Shown here: positions 1 to 8,449 of the stretch, in pieces
How positions within the stretch are numbered: position 1 is the stretch's first letter
Layout: the number at the start of each line of letters is the position of its first letter
Assembly (NCBI RefSeq): GCF_001422725.1
Contig: NZ_LMMA01000003.1
Coordinates: 1 to 64,000, forward strand
Origin: Flavobacterium sp. Leaf82
GTDB lineage: Bacteria; Bacteroidota; Bacteroidia; Flavobacteriales; Flavobacteriaceae
DNA length: 64,000 nt
Direction: 5' to 3'
Made by a program: the position numbers and the translations under genes
Notes under the pieces: generated by a model
The model's input: the letters and a program-made list of their open reading frames with translations, nothing else
Databases searched by the model: none
What the model was told of the DNA's origin: nothing

Positions 1-849
1 AATTTTTCTAGGTATAATATATTTAATTATTTCAATAAAAGAATGTTCTCCATAGATTACTTCCATCTTTTTTGAAATATAATTTGAATATCCTAACTTA
101 ATAATTTCAGCGTTGAATGGAATATGCTCACATATCGCTTCATTCTTATCAAAACTATTTAGAACAACTTTATATTCTAAATCACAAATTGCTCTATAAT
201 TATAGACTGCTATGCCTCCAAAAGCAGAAATAACTTTATACAAAATTTCATTTTCTTTTAAATTCACACTAATACTTCTTAATATATCTCGTGAATTTTC
301 TGACTTAAACAATGGTATATTCTTCATTGAATACTCCTGAATAGCAAAAAGATCATAAAATATTTTAGAATAAACTTTATTAAATATTTTTTTAACAGTT
401 ATTCCATAAGCAAAAATAGCACCACATTCTCCCTCGCATTTTAAAATTGAATCTACAATCCCTTCAACAGAAAAAGATTTAACATCTATGTCTATTACAA
501 TAAGATTATCAATATTATGGTTGATTTGCTTTATATAATCAATATAGATATTTCTATATTTCGTCATTTTTTCAATTCTAAAAAGACTTACTAAAGGATT
601 AATGTTATTTAATGTTTTATTTGGAATAGTCAAAGTATTATAATCCTGAGAAATTATTTTTACTCCTGATTTACTTTGTTCCCAATCAAACAATAAGGCT
701 TTTGTATTGTCTTTACTGTCATTTTCTACAACAACAACTTGCGACCATCTAAAATAACTTCTTAGTTCTTCTACTAATTGAATATTTTTCACCAATGTTT
801 TTCCACAATCTCTTGCTAGTATGGCTATCACAATATCTTTATCAATCAT
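1..849 (-). CDS. Probable glycosyltransferase, 3' end missing (runs off left edge)
   Basis: An open frame starts at ATG 849 and reads 283 codons to base 1 without a stop, so the C-terminus lies outside the window. The N-terminus (MIDKDIVIAILARDCGKTL) followed by a VVVENDSKDNT segment at about residues 39-49 resembles the nucleotide-sugar-binding start of a GT-A fold. VIDIDV near residue 120 could be the metal-binding DxD. Later FGGIAVYN and CEHIPF segments recall, from memory, the GT69-like (CAP59/CMT1) mannosyltransferases more than ordinary GT2 enzymes. It starts 6 bases after the stop of the preceding glycosyltransferase gene, so it is the last visible gene of the polysaccharide operon. 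Sugar donor and linkage cannot be read. Confidence 0.7.
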   Translation of the reverse strand, partial: MIDKDIVIAILARDCGKTLVKNIQLVEELRSYFRWSQVVVVENDSKDNTKALLFDWEQSKSGVKIISQDYNTLTIPNKTLNNINPLVSLFRIEKMTKYRNIYIDYIKQINHNIDNLIVIDIDVKSFSVEGIVDSILKCEGECGAIFAYGITVKKIFNKVYSKIFYDLFAIQEYSMKNIPLFKSENSRDILRSISVNLKENEILYKVISAFGGIAVYNYRAICDLEYKVVLNSFDKNEAICEHIPFNAEIIKLGYSNYISKKMEVIYGEHSFIEIIKYIIPRKI

Positions 850-855
850 TCTATT

Positions 856-1746
856 TTATTTCAATAATGAATAAACATATTCTTTTCTGTCTTTGTAAGT
901 AATTCTTGAATCAAGTAATATTGGAAGTCTTATAATAAAAAATACCAATCTAAAAATATAATAATTTGGCATAAACGAATTTTTCTTTAAATACTTGAAC
1001 AAACTAACAGTAATCATAATTCTTCTTTTTGCAGAAAAACTCTCAGCAGTATTGCTTCCGCCTTCTAAATGAATTATTTCAGCACCTTTAATTAGAAGTC
1101 TTTTTAATCCTAATTTACTAATCTGCTTTTGCAAATCTGTCTCTTCATAATACATAAAAAACATTGGATCAAATCCTTTTAGGCTTCTAAATAATTCCCT
1201 AGATAAAAATAAATCTGCACCAGTTATATAATCAACTTCAAAAAAATTAGATTCTTCAAATTCTCGTCTTTCTTTTTTAAAGGGAGAATGAAAAAAATGT
1301 TTTAAATAATTATTAATTACTTCAAAAATTATTCTTCTCATTGAAGGAAAACTTTCAGAAGAATGAGTATTATTTCTATCTTCATCTAGTAAAACTGTAC
1401 CTAAGCAGCCAATATTGAGATTTTTATTATTTCTTGCAAAATTTAAAAAGTAAAAAATAGCATTATTTAATAAAATTGTATCTGAATTTAATAAAAAAAT
1501 ATATTCGCCATTTGCTTTCTCAACTCCTAAATTATTTGCTTTCCCAAATCCTATATTACCACCACTTTGGACAAAAATTACCTTTGGGAATTTTTCTTTG
1601 ATTGTATTTTCTGAGTCATCTGTTGAATTATTATCAACTACTACTATCTCAAAAACAAGATCCTTGGTTTGTTTATATACTGAATTAATACAATCTACTA
1701 ATAAATCCTTTGTATTGTAATTTACAATTATTATTGATACATCCAT
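856..1746 (-). CDS. Glycosyltransferase family 2, WbbL/rhamnosyltransferase-like
   Basis: 296 residues. The N-terminal GT-A domain has SIIIVNYNTKDLL, VVVDNNSTDDS (about 37-47) and a LLNSDTIL segment near residue 88 as the DxD-type metal site. The later GADLFLSRELF and GFDPMFFMYYEETDL segments are the hallmark of the WbbL-type subfamily, which adds rhamnose or related deoxysugars to lipid-linked glycans on the cytoplasmic face of the inner membrane. A hydrophobic stretch near residues 262-277 may give membrane association. The gene begins 1 base after the upstream GT4 stop, so it is co-transcribed with it. The family is clear; rhamnose as the donated sugar is only an inference from the subfamily, though RmlB in the same locus shows that dTDP-sugars are made. 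Confidence 0.88.
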   Translation of the reverse strand: MDVSIIIVNYNTKDLLVDCINSVYKQTKDLVFEIVVVDNNSTDDSENTIKEKFPKVIFVQSGGNIGFGKANNLGVEKANGEYIFLLNSDTILLNNAIFYFLNFARNNKNLNIGCLGTVLLDEDRNNTHSSESFPSMRRIIFEVINNYLKHFFHSPFKKERREFEESNFFEVDYITGADLFLSRELFRSLKGFDPMFFMYYEETDLQKQISKLGLKRLLIKGAEIIHLEGGSNTAESFSAKRRIMITVSLFKYLKKNSFMPNYYIFRLVFFIIRLPILLDSRITYKDRKEYVYSLLK

Positions 1747-1747
1747 A

Positions 1748-2815
1748 TTAACTTGTTACTACATTAATAAATTTATCAAGAACAGATTCCCAACAATACT
1801 GTGCAACAAATTCTTTTGACTTTTTTGCTAATTTTATCCTTAGATTATTGTCATTGAGTAAAACTGTTATTTTTTCTACTATATCATCAACATCCTCAGG
1901 AATAATTGTAATAGCATCCATATAATTATTAACATGCCTGTGACCTGGGATATTAGTAGAAACCACTACACATCCACAAGCCATAGCTTCAGTTGGAGGA
2001 AGTGCCCACCCTTCAGTAATACTTGGAGCTAAAAAAATTGCATTTCTATTGTATATAGAATTAAGTTTTTTTGAATTATAATTATATTTTATCCATGAAG
2101 GAATTCTATCTGGCCTTTTCTCAACTCCAAATAATTCTACTTCTAGTTCCGGAAACGCTGTTTTCAATTTTTCGAAAGCTTTTAAACCATAAATCGTGCC
2201 TTTTACATTATCATTCTCTCCATATAGCATACAGATACTTAAGGGATTTCTATTTTCAATATTATTTGTAACATTGAATACATTTGTATCAATTGCAAGA
2301 GTAGTTAAGATCGGCTCAGAAATAAAATTATATTCTTTAACTTTATTGTATAAAAAATCAGAAATAACAACATTAGTCACATTTTCATAATTATATGATT
2401 TATGAACTAAATCCTCATTACCATCCCAAATTTCATATCCTTGTATTAAATTTACTTTTTTACCTTTTGAAACTGTTAAATTTTTCAATGGTTCTACTAA
2501 GGACCACCAAGTAGTTATAGTCGCATCAGCATCTCTAATAGAATTATTACTTATTGTATCAATAAATTTAAATTTAACCTTGTCATCAAATGTGAACCAA
2601 TTAGGTTTTGGATGATTATTATATTTAATAAATGAAATTACTTTTCGTAACCATAATGGTCTTAATTTTGGATAATAAAAGTGAGGAGTGCTTTGATTAT
2701 GATATACAACCACGTCATGTCCCATTAAAGACATTCTATTAGCATATTCATACATTATTTTAACACCTCCGCCTGGCATCGGTGCAAAAAAAGGCAGTAT
2801 AAAGTTAAGCTTCAT
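1748..2815 (-). CDS. Glycosyltransferase family 4 (GT-B fold)
   Basis: 355 residues from ATG 2815. An in-frame TTG at 2836 would add seven residues, but the ATG gives the typical start MKLNFILPFF followed by a glycine-rich PMPGGGVK loop. The C-terminal half holds the GT4 donor-site signature: FLAPSITEGWALPPTEAMACG, with the E-x7-E pattern, at about residues 263-283. A central NLIQGYE segment is shared, as I recall, with WsaF-like rhamnosyltransferases. It is expected to add one sugar of the repeat unit from a nucleotide sugar in the cytoplasm. It lies in a run of glycosyltransferases; 150 bp separate it from the upstream gene, the largest gap in this part of the operon. Substrate unknown. Confidence 0.87.
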   Translation of the reverse strand: MKLNFILPFFAPMPGGGVKIMYEYANRMSLMGHDVVVYHNQSTPHFYYPKLRPLWLRKVISFIKYNNHPKPNWFTFDDKVKFKFIDTISNNSIRDADATITTWWSLVEPLKNLTVSKGKKVNLIQGYEIWDGNEDLVHKSYNYENVTNVVISDFLYNKVKEYNFISEPILTTLAIDTNVFNVTNNIENRNPLSICMLYGENDNVKGTIYGLKAFEKLKTAFPELEVELFGVEKRPDRIPSWIKYNYNSKKLNSIYNRNAIFLAPSITEGWALPPTEAMACGCVVVSTNIPGHRHVNNYMDAITIIPEDVDDIVEKITVLLNDNNLRIKLAKKSKEFVAQYCWESVLDKFINVVTS

Positions 2816-2965
2816 TGAATTTTTATAAACTTCCAAAATTTTAAATTAGAGCTAAGCTCATCTTATGATTTATTGTAAAGATTTTAATTTAAGATCATAA
2901 ATAACATCTTAATTTAACACAAGAATTACCTACAACAATTACTTGTTTTTAGATAAATAACAGGA

Positions 2966-3931
2966 TTACTTATGGATAAACTGGGATTTAAATTTTTTTA
3001 GAATCTGATAAAAAGATCCCACAAAAAGTCTAAAATTATTATTTCCTAAATAAAACTCATATAGAAAAATTAAAAATTGTTTAAAATTACCTTTAAATGA
3101 AATATTCCAAACTAATTGTTCATATAAATAAATAGAAGTAATTTCTTTTTTTGTTTTTTGATCTTCCTTAAAATATTTATTTAAAAAAAATAATTTAATT
3201 TTAAAAACACTTTTTCTAAAATCAAGATGTTTATTTAGATTTTGAGTATTTGAGGCAGACTCTTCTAAAACTCTATAGACAGTTGTCATTTCATCCATGT
3301 AATGAGCTTTTGTCTTTGTTGAAATAAATAACCATAAAGGTAAATCTCCTAAAAGCCATCCTTTTGAATATGGTCTAACTTCATTAACATATTCTTGCAA
3401 AAATTCTCTTTTAAAACAAACAGTCAAAGTATAAATATTTGAAGCGCCAAAAATTAAATCTTTAAAAAAAGAATCTTGTTTATTTTTTGGTTTTTCTAAT
3501 ATTTTTAATTCTTTTGTACTTTGATAATATGCAAGAGAGTCAGTATATACTAATCCAAAGTCTGGATTTGCTTCTAAAAAATCAAATTGTTTTTGTAGTT
3601 TCAAAGGATCAGTCCAATAATCATCTCCTTCACAAATAGCGATATATTTACCTCTGGCCATAGGAAATACTATATCGAACCAAATGTTTACATCAGGTTT
3701 TGTAAAATGATTTTCAATTTGATATATATTATTAAATAGACTAGGATATTTTGATTCATATTCTCTAATTATCTTTGCTGTATTATCAGTAGAAGCATCA
3801 TCATGAACAATTATTTCAAACAAAAAATTAGTTTGCTGTATTAAGAAACCTTCTAAAGATTCTCTGATATATTTTTCTTGATTATATGATGTACAGATAA
3901 TGCTTAGCAGCGGATTATTGTCTTCTCGCAT
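2966..3931 (-). CDS. Glycosyltransferase family 2
   Basis: 321 residues with a classic GT2 N-terminal domain: LSIICTSYNQEKYI at 9-22, IIVHDDASTDNT at about 40-51, and the metal- and donor-binding CEGDDYWTDPLKL near residue 100. This subtype (HDDASTD with EGDDYW) is common in capsule and O-antigen clusters. The C-terminal part is less conserved and ends in a hydrophobic and basic region that could touch the membrane. The gene starts 1 base after the stop of the NeuD-like gene, indicating one transcript. Acceptor and donor sugars cannot be inferred. Confidence 0.88.
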   Translation of the reverse strand: MREDNNPLLSIICTSYNQEKYIRESLEGFLIQQTNFLFEIIVHDDASTDNTAKIIREYESKYPSLFNNIYQIENHFTKPDVNIWFDIVFPMARGKYIAICEGDDYWTDPLKLQKQFDFLEANPDFGLVYTDSLAYYQSTKELKILEKPKNKQDSFFKDLIFGASNIYTLTVCFKREFLQEYVNEVRPYSKGWLLGDLPLWLFISTKTKAHYMDEMTTVYRVLEESASNTQNLNKHLDFRKSVFKIKLFFLNKYFKEDQKTKKEITSIYLYEQLVWNISFKGNFKQFLIFLYEFYLGNNNFRLFVGSFYQILKKFKSQFIHK

Positions 3932-3932
3932 T

Positions 3933-4592
3933 CTATTTTGGGATCGCTATTATGCTTTCTTTGTATCGATAAAAAACAGTAGTATTGTCTTTGATAGATT
4001 TATCTACAACCATTCCAGCTTGTATTAAATTTTCATTTCCTATTACAACATGGGGTATCACGGTAGACCTAATGCCAAAAAAATTATCATTTCCAATAGT
4101 GATCCTTCCAGCAATTATTGTAGTAGAAAAAATATTTCTATCACCAATAATACAGTCATGACTTATGCAACCATAAGAAGTAATCATATTAAAATCACCT
4201 ATTTGAGTGTTTGGTCCTATTATGCAAAACGGATAGATAATATTCCCTTTCCCTATTTTTATTGTATCAGGAATAATTGCTGAATGATGTATGAATTGAA
4301 AAAAAGTAACTCCTTTATTTTCTAAAATACAAATAATCTCATTGCGAAATTTAATGTCTGAAATTCCTATTAAAACTTCAACTTCTTTTTCAAAGTTATA
4401 ATTATCAATATCTCCTAGAACCGCTTTCTGAAGTTGATACTTTTTCCAATACTTTTCTATATTGTATTCATAATCTATATATCCTAAAAGATCTATTTGA
4501 GACTGAGAATCAACATTTTTATTGTTATCTTCTATATATGATGTTAACTCCGAGGCAACTGCGCCAGTGCCAATAATTACAATTTTTTTCAT
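3933..4592 (-). CDS. NeuD/PglD-type sugar O- or N-acyltransferase (left-handed beta-helix)
   Basis: 219 residues. The N-terminus has a Rossmann-like PglD_N segment (IVIIGTGAVASEL, 4-16). The second half, from about residue 100, is a series of hexapeptide repeats ([LIV]-G-x4) that build a left-handed beta-helix, with an SHDCIIGD segment holding the likely catalytic histidine. The family transfers acetyl or other acyl groups from CoA to amino sugars or sialic-acid-like sugars. Its ATG overlaps the stop of the upstream metallo-hydrolase gene by 4 bp, so translation may be coupled. Beside the carrier-protein module it is one of two candidates (with the GNAT at 7625-8449) for the enzyme that places an acyl group on the 4-amino sugar. 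Confidence 0.85.
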   Translation of the reverse strand: MKKIVIIGTGAVASELTSYIEDNNKNVDSQSQIDLLGYIDYEYNIEKYWKKYQLQKAVLGDIDNYNFEKEVEVLIGISDIKFRNEIICILENKGVTFFQFIHHSAIIPDTIKIGKGNIIYPFCIIGPNTQIGDFNMITSYGCISHDCIIGDRNIFSTTIIAGRITIGNDNFFGIRSTVIPHVVIGNENLIQAGMVVDKSIKDNTTVFYRYKESIIAIPK

Positions 4593-5221
4593 ATAACTTT
4601 ATTAAAATCAATATCTCTAAATAGAAATATTTCCCCGTGACCGGGATAAACCATCATGCTTTTTTTATTAAACAATTTATCAAGTTCATAAATTGTCTTA
4701 CTAAGTTGCTCTTTGCTACCACCAGGTAATTTCGTTACAGTTTTAGTATCTTTAATAAATACATCTCCCGTAAAAAGCATTTCATTTATCCAAAAAGAAA
4801 CAGAGCCGAGTGAGTGACCTGGAGTTTCTTTAAATTGTAGTATATAATTACCCAATTTTAAAACTTCATCGGAAATTATTCTTACCTTACCAGTTAAAGC
4901 AATTTCAAATCCTACTTGATTATAAAATATAGATAGATTTTTCTTTTTATCAACTATACTTTCAGAACTTTTTTTGCTACAAACTATTGTACAATCAAAT
5001 AGTTCTAATAATTTATTAACTCCCCATATGTGATCAAAATGTTCATGAGTTAATATTATATATTCTGGCACAAGATTATTTTCTTTTAAGAATATTAATA
5101 ATTCAATACAATCTTCTGATCCTGGATCAATTATTATACAACTCGGATTCAAATTATTATAAAGAACAAAACAATTCGAATCAATTGGCTGATTCTGAAT
5201 TGTTCTAACTAATATTTCCAA
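4589..5221 (-). CDS. Metallo-beta-lactamase-fold hydrolase (glyoxalase II-like)
   Basis: 210 residues if translation starts at TTG 5221, one base after the stop of the SDR gene. The frame is open upstream to ATG 5254, 5290 and 5329, but those starts lie inside the SDR gene, whereas the TTG yields MEILVRTIQNQ, which matches the usual start of this family just before SNCFVLY. Zinc ligands are all present: HEHFDH at 59-64, His136 in PGHSLGS, Asp153 in FTGDVF and His195 in YPGHG. Family members cleave thioesters such as S-lactoylglutathione. Next to two acyl carrier proteins, an editing or releasing thioesterase is an attractive but unproven role. Its end overlaps the NeuD-like gene by 4 bp. Confidence 0.85.
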   Translation of the reverse strand: MEILVRTIQNQPIDSNCFVLYNNLNPSCIIIDPGSEDCIELLIFLKENNLVPEYIILTHEHFDHIWGVNKLLELFDCTIVCSKKSSESIVDKKKNLSIFYNQVGFEIALTGKVRIISDEVLKLGNYILQFKETPGHSLGSVSFWINEMLFTGDVFIKDTKTVTKLPGGSKEQLSKTIYELDKLFNKKSMMVYPGHGEIFLFRDIDFNKVI

Positions 5222-5222
5222 A

Positions 5223-5969
5223 TTATCCTGTAATATTAATCGTTCTTCCGCCATCGACTGTAATCTGTTGTCCTGTAATCCATCTGGCATTTTCAGAAAG
5301 TAAAAATGAAACAGCTTGAGAAATATCATTTGGTAAGCCTATTCCCAAAGGATATACCGATAACATTCTTTGTTTTAATTCTTCGTTTCCTAAAATATCT
5401 TTAGTCATACTAGTTTCAACTGCACCTGGGAGTACTGAATTCACACGAACCTTAGGAGCTAACTCTACGGCTAAAGATCTCATTAAACCATCAAGAGCTG
5501 ATTTTGATGATCCATAAGCACTCATAGCTTTTGCACCATGATTACTTATATTACTTGATATAAAAACAATACTTGTTAACGAACTATTGTTAATTTTTTT
5601 ACTTATAAGAGTTTTCGAAATTAAATTAGGAGCAAAAACATTTATATTAAATGTCTGTTTTAATATATCTAAATTGGACATTTTCAAAGGCGCCATTTTC
5701 ATTATTCCTGCACAGTGAACAAATTTTATGATTTCGATGCTATTAGATAAAAATTGTTCTAATGATTTTTCTACTTCCTCAATTTTCTCTAAATTACATA
5801 GCCATGTCAACATACTATTTTTTTTGTTACATAAGCTTAGTACCTCGTTTAACTTTTCTAGATTTCGACCATGCAGTACTAAATTATAATCATTAGATAA
5901 TTGAATAGCTATCTCTTTACCTATACCAGATGTAGCTCCTGTTACCAGAACGAATTGTTTTTTTTCCAT
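5223..5969 (-). CDS. Short-chain dehydrogenase/reductase, FabG-like
   Basis: 248 residues, the classical SDR length. It has the dinucleotide-binding GATSGIGK at 11-18, a CAG segment at 86-88 in place of the usual NNAG, active-site Ser138/Ser139, Tyr152 and Lys156 (YGSSK), and a C-terminal WITGQQITVDGG typical of 3-oxoacyl-carrier-protein reductases. The expected role is NAD(P)H-dependent reduction of a ketone, most simply the 3-keto group made by the KAS III-like enzyme two genes upstream. Downstream the metallo-hydrolase follows with a one-base gap; upstream 137 bp separate it from the acyl carrier protein. A sugar-keto reductase is the alternative. Confidence 0.88.
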   Translation of the reverse strand: MEKKQFVLVTGATSGIGKEIAIQLSNDYNLVLHGRNLEKLNEVLSLCNKKNSMLTWLCNLEKIEEVEKSLEQFLSNSIEIIKFVHCAGIMKMAPLKMSNLDILKQTFNINVFAPNLISKTLISKKINNSSLTSIVFISSNISNHGAKAMSAYGSSKSALDGLMRSLAVELAPKVRVNSVLPGAVETSMTKDILGNEELKQRMLSVYPLGIGLPNDISQAVSFLLSENARWITGQQITVDGGRTINITG

Positions 5970-6035
5970 ATATTAAAAATGCTACTAAATACTCTTAACC
6001 CTATAACTTTTAATTTAAATATATTATTGAACTTA

Positions 6036-6073
6036 CTGATAAATAGTAGATTTTTTTTTTTGTCATTTATCAG
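6036..6073. repeat. Inverted repeat around an 11-base T-tract between ACP and SDR genes
   Basis: Arms CTGATAAAT (6036-6044) and ATTTATCAG (6065-6073) are perfect inverted repeats, 9 bp each. The 20-base spacer contains a run of T at 6051-6061. On the transcribed (minus) strand the run is A, so this is not a normal intrinsic terminator for the operon. It may be an mRNA-stability or protein-binding site. Nothing else is recognisable in the 137-bp gap. Confidence 0.5.
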
Positions 6074-6106
6074 CTAACCAAATTGAATTATATAGTTTAA
6101 AAAAAA

Positions 6107-6319
6107 TTAGTTATTTTTCAATAATTCATACAAACCTCCAATAGTTTTAGCCTCAACAATCTGAGCTGCAGTAATAGTTTTTTGAAACTCTTCTCCCGAA
6201 TAAGCAATTACTGACAAACTAGTTAATGAATCCCAAGCATCAAAATCAACAATATTATCCGATAATTGCACAGAATCTTCTTCAAACAATTCAGCCATTT
6301 TTTCTAAAAAATCTTCCAT
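6107..6319 (-). CDS. Acyl carrier protein 1
   Basis: 70 residues, acidic, with the phosphopantetheine attachment motif WDSLTSL; Ser31 is the predicted 4'-phosphopantetheine site. The four-helix carrier fold is supported by the spacing of hydrophobic residues and the ending TIGGLYELL. It sits 18 bp downstream of the KAS III-like gene. The sequence is clearly different from the second carrier at 7402-7632, so this is not a recent duplication. The expected role is to hold the growing or finished acyl chain of the polysaccharide-associated acyl module as a thioester, in the cytoplasm. Confidence 0.85.
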   Translation of the reverse strand: MEDFLEKMAELFEEDSVQLSDNIVDFDAWDSLTSLSVIAYSGEEFQKTITAAQIVEAKTIGGLYELLKNN

Positions 6320-6337
6320 TCTTTTATGTTTTTATTT

Positions 6338-7402
6338 TTAATATTCTATTATTTCGCAAAAAGTTAAAGGTCCAACATCCATAAGCAAGGATGCCCATGT
6401 CAACCCAACTCCAAATCCCGCAAAACAAATTTTTAATCGTTTTTGTTTAAGCTGTTCTGCAATGTTAAAACATGTAACTACAGGGATCGTTACACCACTT
6501 GAATTCCCGAAATTCTCAACTACATTTGCAGGCATCTTTTCTCTACTAATTCCTATTTTATCAGCAACTTTGTTAAGCATAAATTTATTTGGCTGATGGA
6601 ACATGTAGTAATCCACAATGTTCTTGTCTACTTTTGCATTTTGTAATAAAGACTCAATCATTGGAGGAACTTCTGCCTGAACAAAATTAAACACATCGTC
6701 TCCTTTCATTACAAGATTTTCTTTACTTCTAAAATTACCACTAACATCTTCATGCATAATTGCAGTTTGATTAGATATTGGTAGCCTAGCTCCACCAGCT
6801 GGAATTTGTAAAGAAAATGCTCCGCTCCCATCCATCTTTATAGTTCCGAAAATTTCTGTTTTATCAGATGATTTTTCTATTATTGTAATTGAAGCTGCAT
6901 CACCTATAAGTGGATTACTATTTCTATCTCTTTTTGAAACTTTAGTACTCAAAACATCAGCATTTATCATTACAACTTTAGAGACAGAAGGTTGTTCTAA
7001 TAACATAAAAGCTTGATTTAGTCCAATAATAAAGCCAGCACAGCCTTGATTTATATCTAAACAAATCATATCCTGTTTTAGACTAAAATGTCCTTGAATA
7101 ACATTACTTGTGGGAGGCATTATGTAATCAGGTGACTGAGTGACAAAAATAAGTGCATCAATATCTTCTTTCTGCAATTTGTTTGTGGAAAAAAGAAAAT
7201 CAAGACCCTTAATAGCTAAATCAGACGCACAAATTCCTTCAGAAGCCACTCGTCTTTTGTTTAAACCAAGTGCTGCCTTTAATTTCAATGATTTTGCGGT
7301 CGAAAAATTATAATTTTCCATCTCGTCCTCAAACTTTATTTCATTCGAAGGCATTATCACTAACATTCCGGTAATTTCTTTGTCTTTAAAGTACAAATTC
7401 AT
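6338..7402 (-). CDS. 3-oxoacyl-[acyl-carrier-protein] synthase III-like (KAS III/FabH family)
   Basis: 354 residues, somewhat longer than housekeeping FabH (about 320). The catalytic triad is intact: Cys121 in NQGCAGF, His269 in FHQPNKF and Asn300 in FGNSSGVTIP. FabH joins acetyl-CoA to malonyl-ACP. Homologues in polysaccharide and flagellin-glycan clusters make short hydroxyacyl groups, and some KAS III relatives act as acyltransferases instead. The start overlaps the stop of the upstream carrier gene by one base (TAATG), and another carrier follows, so synthase and two carriers form a unit. Being embedded in a glycan operon, it is very unlikely to be the housekeeping fatty-acid enzyme. Confidence 0.88.
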   Translation of the reverse strand: MNLYFKDKEITGMLVIMPSNEIKFEDEMENYNFSTAKSLKLKAALGLNKRRVASEGICASDLAIKGLDFLFSTNKLQKEDIDALIFVTQSPDYIMPPTSNVIQGHFSLKQDMICLDINQGCAGFIIGLNQAFMLLEQPSVSKVVMINADVLSTKVSKRDRNSNPLIGDAASITIIEKSSDKTEIFGTIKMDGSGAFSLQIPAGGARLPISNQTAIMHEDVSGNFRSKENLVMKGDDVFNFVQAEVPPMIESLLQNAKVDKNIVDYYMFHQPNKFMLNKVADKIGISREKMPANVVENFGNSSGVTIPVVTCFNIAEQLKQKRLKICFAGFGVGLTWASLLMDVGPLTFCEIIEY

Positions 7403-7632
7403 TATTTGATGTATTTATTCAATAAATTAGAAATACTTTCTATATTACAAAAGTTTTCCGGCAATATATCTGTTCCATCAATTGATATTTCAAAAGTTTC
7501 ATCTAAACTTGTTACTAAAGTTACCAAGTCAAACGAATCTAACATTCCAGCTTCAATAAAATTTTCAGTTGGCTCATTAAAATCAAATTCCGGTCTTATT
7601 TCATTTAATATTGATACTATCTTATCATTCAT
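7402..7632 (-). CDS. Acyl carrier protein 2 (peptidyl-carrier/DltC-like)
   Basis: 76 residues with the carrier motif MLDSFDLVTL; Ser33 is the predicted phosphopantetheine site. The opening FIEAGMLDS and closing SISNLLNKY fit a discrete carrier protein of the type that partners adenylation enzymes. The start lies inside the 3' end of the GNAT gene (8-bp overlap) and the stop overlaps the KAS III start by one base, which suggests tight translational coupling. It is the most plausible partner of the AMP-forming ligase encoded two genes upstream. Confidence 0.85.
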   Translation of the reverse strand: MNDKIVSILNEIRPEFDFNEPTENFIEAGMLDSFDLVTLVTSLDETFEISIDGTDILPENFCNIESISNLLNKYIK

Positions 7633-8449
7633 ATTTTATCATTTTATTTGTAAGCACAAAATTATACATTTTTTCTTCAACAAATCCATAATGTTTGTAT
7701 CTCTTTATTGCATTTTCATTACTTTTAATTACCCAAAACAAATGTCTATTTGTATCTCTACCTCTATTTTCAAAAACATTAAAAAGTTTAGATCCTATTT
7801 TTTTTTCTCTAAAATCAGGATGCACAAACCAATATCGCAGATATAGAGTACTTCCTATAATTTCGTAAATTAAAAAACCCCCAATTTCATTACCTTCTTC
7901 ATAAACTAAAACATTTTTATTTTCAATCCAACTTCTCAATTCCTTTTCTTCTGGTAATTGTTCTGCCATTTCATCAAAAAATGTTTGAAACAAACTATTT
8001 ATAGAACCTATATGATTACTTGATGCATCATGTATACCTTCGATTGTAAGAGATGAAAAGTCTTTTTCACTATTTAATCTATACATTCTAACAAGTGAAG
8101 TATAATAATTGAAAGATTGATTATAAAATATATCTAATAATTCAGAAGTGTCTTCTTTTTGTACAATATCTAAAATCAAATTTTCTTGTTCAAAATCTTT
8201 CATCAACTTAGGAAGTGACTTCTCTAACTCCTCATTAGAAGATGCAATAAAAAACAACGCATAAAAGCTATTCTTTTTTTTCAAAAAATAAGTTACTTCA
8301 CCGAGTTCTATTATGTAAAACTGACCGTCAGCTATCCATATTTTATTTTTTTCAGCATTTGGATAGAAATTGGTAATTAGTTTTTTTTTATAATTTTTAA
8401 TCCTAACTACAGCTTGATTGATCTCATTAAAATCACTTACTTTCCTCAT
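7625..8449 (-). CDS. GNAT-family N-acyltransferase
   Basis: 274 residues. The C-terminal half carries the GNAT core: a beta-strand RYWFVHPDFR, the acyl-CoA pyrophosphate loop in REKKIGSKLF (the usual first glycine of Q/R-x-x-G-x-G/A is a lysine), and the ending NAIKRYKHYGF typical of the family. The N-terminal 130 residues are unassigned and may bind the acceptor or a carrier protein. It is fused into the operon: its ATG overlaps the ligase stop by one base and its stop overlaps the carrier gene by 8 bp. I infer that it moves an acyl group from a carrier or CoA to an amino sugar such as the DegT product; alternatively it acts on an amino acid bound to the carrier. Confidence 0.8.
   Translation of the reverse strand: MRKVSDFNEINQAVVRIKNYKKKLITNFYPNAEKNKIWIADGQFYIIELGEVTYFLKKKNSFYALFFIASSNEELEKSLPKLMKDFEQENLILDIVQKEDTSELLDIFYNQSFNYYTSLVRMYRLNSEKDFSSLTIEGIHDASSNHIGSINSLFQTFFDEMAEQLPEEKELRSWIENKNVLVYEEGNEIGGFLIYEIIGSTLYLRYWFVHPDFREKKIGSKLFNVFENRGRDTNRHLFWVIKSNENAIKRYKHYGFVEEKMYNFVLTNKMIKYE

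Noticed and set aside
7406..7846. Open frame of 146 codons on the plus strand, antisense to the carrier and GNAT genes
   Set aside because: It is AT-rich shadow coding with no family resemblance, and lies opposite two well-supported, coupled genes.
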